A stretch of DNA of 11,512 nucleotides from NCBI GenBank assembly GCA_023458995.1, contig JAEWVV010000083.1:1-11512 (forward strand). The letters run 5' to 3'. Shown piece by piece: positions 6,774 through 11,512 of this stretch. A program made the translations under genes and the position numbers. The notes beneath the pieces are model-generated. The model was not told where the DNA came from, did no database searches, and saw only the letters and a program-made list of their open reading frames with translations. Within the stretch, counting starts at the first letter, position 1. Each line of letters starts with the position of its first letter. Origin of the DNA: Bacillota bacterium. Lineage in GTDB: Bacteria; Bacillota_I; Bacilli_A; Acholeplasmatales; Acholeplasmataceae.

Positions 6774-9401
6774 ATGATAAAATACGTCTATTTATTTAAA
6801 GAAGGTAACGCAACGATGAAGAACCTTCTTGGCGGTAAAGGTGCGAACTTAGCGGAAATGACATCCCTTGGTATGCCCGTTCCACAAGGTTTTACCGTCA
6901 CAACCGAAGCATGTAATGACTACTATCGTCGTAAAAAGGTGATTGCTCCTGAAATCATCGAACAAATCTACGATGCTTTGGAAAAAACAGAAAAAGAAGC
7001 AGGTAAGAAATTTGGAGATCCAAATGATCCATTCTTAGTTTCTGTACGTTCAGGTGCAAGAGCATCAATGCCAGGTATGATGGATACCATCTTAAACCTT
7101 GGTTTAAATGATGTTGCAGTTGAAGGTTTAGCAAAACTAACGAATAACCCACGTTTTGCGTATGACTCTTATCGCCGTTTCATTCAAATGTTTGCCGATG
7201 TCGTTATGGAAATCGAAAAGAGCAACTTTGAACATCTTTTAGAAGAAATGAAACACAAGAAAGGTGTCGAACTCGATACAGAGTTAGATGCTAACGACCT
7301 AAAACAACTTGTTGGAGAATTCTTAGCGAAATATGCTGAACTTAAAGGTGAACCTTTCCCACAAGATCCAAGACAACAATTAATTGAAGCAGTTACAGCT
7401 GTTTTCAGATCATGGGATAACCCACGTGCGAACACATACCGCAGATTAAACCACATTCCATACGAATGGGGAACAGCGGTTAACGTTCAAGGCATGGTCT
7501 TTGGTAACATGGGCGATGACTCTGGTACAGGTGTTGCGTTCTCAAGAAACCCATCGACTGGTGAAAACGAACTTTATGGTGAATACTTATTTAATGCACA
7601 AGGTGAAGACGTTGTTGCTGGTATTCGTACACCAAAACCTATTTCTGAATTAAAGAAAGACAATGAAGCTTTATACAACGAATTCTTTGCGATTGCTAAG
7701 AAACTTGAAGCACATTATCGTGACATGCAAGATATGGAATTTACTATTGAACGTGGTAAGCTTTATATGTTACAAACACGTAATGGTAAACGTACTGCAC
7801 AAGCTGCGTTAAAAGTTGCGATTGACCTTGTTAAAGAAGGCGTTTTAACTGAACAAGAAGCAGTTCTAAAAGTTGAACCTGCACAATTGGATGCTTTATT
7901 ACACCCACAATTCAACCCAGAAGCTTTAAAGAAAGCTAGAGTAATTACAACTGGTTTAAATGCATCTCCAGGTGCGGCTACCGGTAGAGTTGTATTTACA
8001 GCTGAACGTGCTAAAGAATTAAAGAAGGCTGACGGTCTTCCTGTTATTCTCGTTCGTCAAGAAACATCACCAGAAGACATTGAAGGTATGATCGTATCTT
8101 CAGGTATCTTAACATCACGTGGTGGTATGACATCTCACGCTGCCGTTGTTGCACGTGGAATGGGTACTTGCTGTGTTGCTGGTGCTGGACATGTTCATGT
8201 TAATGAAAAGAAAAAGACATTTGAAATTAATGGTGAAGTCTTTAAAGAAGGTGACTGGATTTCACTTGATGGTTCTACAGGTAAAGTGTATGGCCAAAAA
8301 GTTGAAACTCAAGACGCTACAGTCTCTGGTGATTTCGAAACCTTAATGACATGGGCTGATAAATACAGAGCATTAAAGATTAGAACAAATGCTGACACAC
8401 CAAAAGATGCAAAAGTTGCATACGAGTATGGTGCTGAAGGTATTGGACTATGCCGTACAGAACATATGTTCTTCGAACCAGATCGTATTCCTGCAGTTCG
8501 TGAAATGATCGTTGCTAAGAATAAAGCTGAAAGAGAAAAAGCATTAGCTAAACTTCTTCCAATGCAAAGAGAAGACTTCATTGGATTATATAAAGAGATG
8601 AAAGGCTACGCCGTTACCATCCGGTATTTGGATCCACCTCTACATGAATTCGTTCCAACCGCAGAAGAAGACATTCGTGATTTAGCAAAAGAAATGGGAT
8701 TAACATTTGAAGAACTCTCTAAGACAATTGGTGAACTTCATGAAACAAACCCAATGTTAGGTCATCGTGGTGTTCGTTTATCAGTGACTTATCCTGAAAT
8801 TGCAGAAATGCAAACAAGAGCTGTCATTGAAGCTGCAATTCACGTGAAGAAGGAAGGCTTAGATGTCACTCCTGAAATCATGATTCCTCTTGTTGGTGAA
8901 GTTAAGGAATTACAGTATGTTAAAGATGTTGTCGTTGCTACCGCTGATAAGATTATTAAAGAAGCGGGTGTTGATCTTAAGTACTTAGTAGGTACAATGA
9001 TCGAAATCCCAAGAGCTGCAATTACTGCAGACATTATCGCTAAAGAAGCAGAATTCTTCAGCTTCGGAACCAATGACTTAACACAAATGACATTTGGTTT
9101 CTCAAGAGATGATGCTGGTAAGTTCTTAGGTGATTATTACGAAAAGAAGATTTTCGCGAATGACCCATTTGCTCATATCGACCAAACAGGTGTTGGTAAA
9201 TTAATGGAAATGGCTGTTACATTAGGTAAACAAACAAGACCAGACATCAAACTTGGTATTTGTGGAGAACACGGTGGAGATCCAATTTCAGTTGAATTCT
9301 GCCATAACATCGGTTTAACTTATGTTTCATGTTCACCATTTAGAGTGCCGATTGCAAGACTTGCAGCTGCACACGCTAACATTAAAAACCCAAGAAAGTA
9401 A
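6774..9401 (+). CDS. ppdK: Pyruvate, phosphate dikinase
   Basis: 875 residues, the normal length. Interconverts PEP + AMP + PPi and pyruvate + ATP + Pi in the cytoplasm; in the glycolytic direction it replaces or supplements pyruvate kinase and gains ATP from PPi. The N-terminal nucleotide-binding domain spans about 1-340 (LLGGKGANLAEM, SVRSGARASMPGMMDT, YMLQTRNGKRT). The swivelling phosphohistidine domain carries GGMTSHAAVVARGMG with catalytic H455. The C-terminal PEP/pyruvate barrel runs from about 530 to 875 with LCRTEHMF (R561), RYLDPPLHEF (R617), FFSFGTNDLTQ (761-771) and GICGEHGGDP (C830). H455, R561 and R617 fall at the same numbers as in the Clostridium symbiosum enzyme. The start is the ATG at 6774, eight bases after the AAAGGA core; an in-frame ATG at 6768 is too close to the SD. 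A strong terminator follows. Confidence 0.97.
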   Translation: MIKYVYLFKEGNATMKNLLGGKGANLAEMTSLGMPVPQGFTVTTEACNDYYRRKKVIAPEIIEQIYDALEKTEKEAGKKFGDPNDPFLVSVRSGARASMPGMMDTILNLGLNDVAVEGLAKLTNNPRFAYDSYRRFIQMFADVVMEIEKSNFEHLLEEMKHKKGVELDTELDANDLKQLVGEFLAKYAELKGEPFPQDPRQQLIEAVTAVFRSWDNPRANTYRRLNHIPYEWGTAVNVQGMVFGNMGDDSGTGVAFSRNPSTGENELYGEYLFNAQGEDVVAGIRTPKPISELKKDNEALYNEFFAIAKKLEAHYRDMQDMEFTIERGKLYMLQTRNGKRTAQAALKVAIDLVKEGVLTEQEAVLKVEPAQLDALLHPQFNPEALKKARVITTGLNASPGAATGRVVFTAERAKELKKADGLPVILVRQETSPEDIEGMIVSSGILTSRGGMTSHAAVVARGMGTCCVAGAGHVHVNEKKKTFEINGEVFKEGDWISLDGSTGKVYGQKVETQDATVSGDFETLMTWADKYRALKIRTNADTPKDAKVAYEYGAEGIGLCRTEHMFFEPDRIPAVREMIVAKNKAEREKALAKLLPMQREDFIGLYKEMKGYAVTIRYLDPPLHEFVPTAEEDIRDLAKEMGLTFEELSKTIGELHETNPMLGHRGVRLSVTYPEIAEMQTRAVIEAAIHVKKEGLDVTPEIMIPLVGEVKELQYVKDVVVATADKIIKEAGVDLKYLVGTMIEIPRAAITADIIAKEAEFFSFGTNDLTQMTFGFSRDDAGKFLGDYYEKKIFANDPFAHIDQTGVGKLMEMAVTLGKQTRPDIKLGICGEHGGDPISVEFCHNIGLTYVSCSPFRVPIARLAAAHANIKNPRK

Positions 9402-9414
9402 AAAGCATAACAAG

Positions 9415-9444
9415 AAGCCTAACTCAATCGGTTAGGCTTTTTTT
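9415..9444 (+). terminator. Rho-independent terminator after ppdK
   Basis: A perfect 9-bp stem (AAGCCTAAC / GTTAGGCTT) with a TCAATCG loop ends in an unbroken T run to 9444, 13 bases after the ppdK stop. It separates ppdK from the ABC transporter operon. Confidence 0.95.
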
Positions 9445-9468
9445 GTGAAAAAATGTGAGATAAGCAAA

Positions 9469-9488
9469 TTTGTTGAATTGTCAACAAA
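9469..9488. promoter_or_regulatory. Operator-like dyad over the -35 element
   Basis: TTTGTTGA and TCAACAAA are a perfect 8-bp inverted repeat with a 4-base ATTG spacer. The dyad covers the -35 of the ABC promoter. Size and shape suit a small dimeric winged-helix repressor such as MarR, though the regulator is not in the window. Confidence 0.55.
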
Positions 9489-9500
9489 AAAGTGTATGAT
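9473..9500 (+). promoter_or_regulatory. Promoter of the ABC exporter operon
   Basis: TTGAAT (9473-9478) and TATGAT (9495-9500) are 16 bases apart, with four of six and five of six consensus bases. Transcription would start near 9507, leaving a short leader with the SD AAGGAGGT at 9514-9521. Both elements lie inside or against inverted repeats. Confidence 0.6.
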
Positions 9501-9527
9501 AGTAACTGTATATAAGGAGGTTACTAT
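9499..9527. promoter_or_regulatory. Second dyad from the -10 to the start codon of the ABC gene
   Basis: ATAGTAAC and GTTACTAT are a perfect 8-bp inverted repeat with a 13-base spacer. The left arm begins in the -10 and the right arm covers the end of the SD and the first two bases of the ATG. The predicted transcript starts inside it, so it would act mainly as a DNA site rather than an RNA hairpin. Confidence 0.5.
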
Positions 9528-11295
9528 GTTCAAACTATTTAAAAATTTTCGTTGGTATCATTGGCTTTTCATAGTCTTAATCGCAGGGCTTATTTATGGA
9601 CAAGTACAAATGGATCTAAAACTCCCAGAGTATATGGGAAGAATTATTGAACTTATTGTTCAAGGTATTCAAACAGGTACATCACAAACAAATGCCATTC
9701 TTAAAGAAGGTGTTATGATGTTACTCATCACGTTTGGCTCGATTACTGCAACCATCATCGCAAGCTTTATTGCAGCACGCTTAGGTACAAGGTTAGCTGT
9801 AACAGTTCGTCAAAAGTTATTTAAGAAAATTCAAGGATTTTCTGCAGCAGAAATCAATCATTTCTCTACGCCATCTTTGATTACGCGTAGCACGAATGAC
9901 ATTCAACAAGTTCAGATGGCTGTCATCATGATGCTTAGAATGTTAATTACTGCACCTATTATGGCTTTCTCTGGGATTAAAAAGATTACATCCATTAACA
10001 CAACCATGAGTTTAATCGTTGTCGGTGGTGTAGTTGCCATTCTTGTTTTAATCTCTGTGATTTTTATTTTGGTTGGACCTAAGTTTACGAAGATACAAAC
10101 ACAAGTTGATGATGTCAACCAAGTGACAAGAGAAACATTAACAGGTATTCGTGTTGTAAGATCACATCATGCTGAAAAGATTCAATCCGATAAGTTTGAG
10201 AATGTGAATGCTGAATTAACGAAGACACAGCTCTTCGTCAATAGTGCATTTGCTGTGATGAACCCAGGAATGAACTTTATTATGAATGCTCTTAATTTAG
10301 CACTGATCACTGTTGGTGCTTTCCTGATCGGTGATGGACTTCTTGGATCAAATCCAATTGAAGGATTATCACTTCAAGTTCAGTTTACATCGTATGCCAT
10401 GATTATCTTAATTGCCTTCATGATTTTAATTATGCTTTTCATTTTCTTACCTAGAGCTTGGGTATCTGCGAGACGTATCAATGAAGTACTTGATAAGGAG
10501 TATAGTATCCTAGACGGTGACTTAGCATTAACAACCATTCCAAATGATGTTTCTATTGAATTTAGAAATGTAAGTTTTAGATATCCGAATGCAGATGAGG
10601 ATGTATTAAAAAACATTAGCTTTAAAGCGAATAAAGGCGAAACCATCGCGTTTATCGGTTCAACAGGATCTGGTAAATCAACAATTGTATCCTTATTACT
10701 TCGGTTTTATGATGTCACTCAAGGTGAAATCTTAATTAATGGGGTTAACATTAAAAAGTATGCTTTAGATTCACTCTATAGTTTGATGGGTTATGTGCCA
10801 CAAAAGGGTACACTCTTTAGAGGAAGTATTCTAACAAATCTTCAAGTAGGTAAGGGTGATGCTACTGAAGAAGAAATGAAGAATGCCCTAGAGGTTGCTC
10901 AAATTACAAGTATTTTAGAAGAATCTGAACAAGGTCTAAATCGTGATATCGATCAAGGTGGAGCAAACGTCTCCGGTGGTCAAAAACAACGTTTATCAAT
11001 TGCTAGAGCACTTGTTAAAGAACCAAAGATCTATATTTTTGACGACTCATTTAGTGCACTTGACTATCGAACAGACCGTATGCTTAGAAAAGCATTAAAA
11101 CCAAAAATGAAAAATGCTTTATCGGTTATCATTGGTCAAAGAATTGGTACGATTCTTGATGCCGAACAAATCATTGTCTTAGATGAAGGCATCATTGTCG
11201 GTAAAGGTAAACATCATGACTTAATTAACACGTGTAAAGCATATCAAGATATCGCATATGCACAGTTATCGAAGGAGGAACTCAGCCATGTCTAA
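9526..11295 (+). CDS. ABC exporter, membrane-ATPase half with a degenerate ATP site
   Basis: 589 residues, the standard size for a TMD-NBD half transporter. Six membrane segments are expected in residues 1-310 (clear ones at about 12-28, 62-85, 162-184, 250-270 and 287-308). The ATPase domain follows: Walker A GSTGSGKST (378-386), Q-loop Q426, signature VSGGQKQR (482-489), Walker B IYIFDDSFSALD (502-513) and switch region IIGQRIGTI. Two key residues differ from an active site: D507 stands at the catalytic Glu, and Q538 at the switch His. That pattern is known for one subunit of heterodimeric exporters such as TM287/288, BmrCD and LmrCD. A second half transporter starts eight bases before this stop, so the pair should form a heterodimer. 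The start is the ATG at 9526 with a perfect AAGGAGGT; a GTG at 9445 in the same frame comes directly after the terminator and before the promoter. The substrate is unknown, probably a drug or lipid. Confidence 0.94.
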   Translation: MFKLFKNFRWYHWLFIVLIAGLIYGQVQMDLKLPEYMGRIIELIVQGIQTGTSQTNAILKEGVMMLLITFGSITATIIASFIAARLGTRLAVTVRQKLFKKIQGFSAAEINHFSTPSLITRSTNDIQQVQMAVIMMLRMLITAPIMAFSGIKKITSINTTMSLIVVGGVVAILVLISVIFILVGPKFTKIQTQVDDVNQVTRETLTGIRVVRSHHAEKIQSDKFENVNAELTKTQLFVNSAFAVMNPGMNFIMNALNLALITVGAFLIGDGLLGSNPIEGLSLQVQFTSYAMIILIAFMILIMLFIFLPRAWVSARRINEVLDKEYSILDGDLALTTIPNDVSIEFRNVSFRYPNADEDVLKNISFKANKGETIAFIGSTGSGKSTIVSLLLRFYDVTQGEILINGVNIKKYALDSLYSLMGYVPQKGTLFRGSILTNLQVGKGDATEEEMKNALEVAQITSILEESEQGLNRDIDQGGANVSGGQKQRLSIARALVKEPKIYIFDDSFSALDYRTDRMLRKALKPKMKNALSVIIGQRIGTILDAEQIIVLDEGIIVGKGKHHDLINTCKAYQDIAYAQLSKEELSHV

Positions 11296-11512
11296 TCAAC
11301 AAAAAGATACAGTAAAACCGGTTGTTCGTCCTGCAGGTGGTCATGGGCCTATGGGGCGCATGGGTGGTGGTGAAAAACCGAAATCGATGAAAAACGCATT
11401 AAAGCAATTGCTTACGTATATTAAACCTTATCGCGTTCAATTCCTATTCATGATTATCTTCGCAATGTTGGGTGCTGCACTCGCTATTGCAGGACCAAAA
11501 CTCCTTGGTAAT
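11288..11512 (+). CDS. ABC exporter, second half (partial, runs off the window)
   Basis: Only the first 75 residues are present. The ATG at 11288 overlaps the preceding stop by eight bases and has AAGGAGG nine bases upstream, so the two subunits are translationally coupled. The N-terminus is a flexible Gly/Met/His/Pro-rich tail (residues 12-30, with GGHGPMGRMGGG), then a basic stretch (EKPKSMKNALKQLL) and YIKPYR leading into the first membrane segment from about residue 51. This tail plus 'KPKxxKxxLxxLLxYIKPYR' is typical of the second subunit of heterodimeric multidrug-type ABC exporters. By family expectation it carries the intact catalytic Glu, but that part lies outside the window. Confidence 0.9.
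   Translation, partial: MSNQQKDTVKPVVRPAGGHGPMGRMGGGEKPKSMKNALKQLLTYIKPYRVQFLFMIIFAMLGAALAIAGPKLLGN

Noticed and set aside
9445..9525. GTG-initiated N-terminal extension of the first ABC subunit
   Set aside because: It starts directly after the ppdK terminator, lies upstream of the predicted transcription start and has no SD, whereas the ATG at 9526 has a perfect one.
9499..9527. RNA hairpin hiding the ABC ribosome binding site
   Set aside because: The predicted transcription start near 9507 leaves the left arm out of the RNA, so a DNA operator is more likely unless a start further upstream is shown.

Overview
The window is an AT-rich stretch that reads with the standard bacterial code: tryptophans are TGG and every complete gene ends in TAA. 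It fits a low-GC Firmicutes/Mollicutes genome. Two phosphofructokinases (one with the residues of the pyrophosphate-dependent type), pyruvate phosphate dikinase and a standard code together suggest Acholeplasma or a close relative. That assignment is inference from gene content; there is no rRNA here to confirm it.

Layout. (1) Positions 1-506: the end of an unrecognised acidic protein, with its terminator. (2) Positions 511-3405: a minus-strand, three-gene, tightly coupled operon. It encodes a DUF5058-like membrane protein, a second multi-span membrane protein and a membrane-anchored M20 metallopeptidase of the PM20D1/CPS1 kind. It looks like a transporter-plus-peptidase unit. (3) Positions 3385-4320: a short divergent promoter region with repeated ATATCG elements, then a TM1586-type nitroreductase gene on the plus strand ending at a bidirectional terminator. 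(4) Positions 4332-9444: central carbon metabolism. A PPi-type phosphofructokinase gene on the minus strand is divergent from an ATP-type pfkA. pfkA is followed by ppdK, in the place where many Firmicutes carry pyruvate kinase. (5) Positions 9469-11512: a two-subunit ABC exporter operon with two operator-like dyads at its promoter. The first subunit has a degenerate ATP site, and the second subunit runs off the window.

How the genes work together. PPi-PFK and PPDK both use pyrophosphate in the glycolytic direction and are both reversible. Next to an ATP-PFK they would let the cell save ATP or run the pathway backwards. The peptidase/membrane-protein operon plausibly takes up or exports small N-acylated amino acids or peptides and hydrolyses them, but the substrate cannot be read from sequence. 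The ABC pair is most like heterodimeric multidrug or lipid exporters.

Several open frames extend upstream through GTG or TTG codons. In each of those cases a Shine-Dalgarno sequence (SD) points to an internal ATG, which is the start given here. No gap longer than about 200 bases lacks a gene. I see no tRNA, rRNA, CRISPR array, insertion sequence or prophage.
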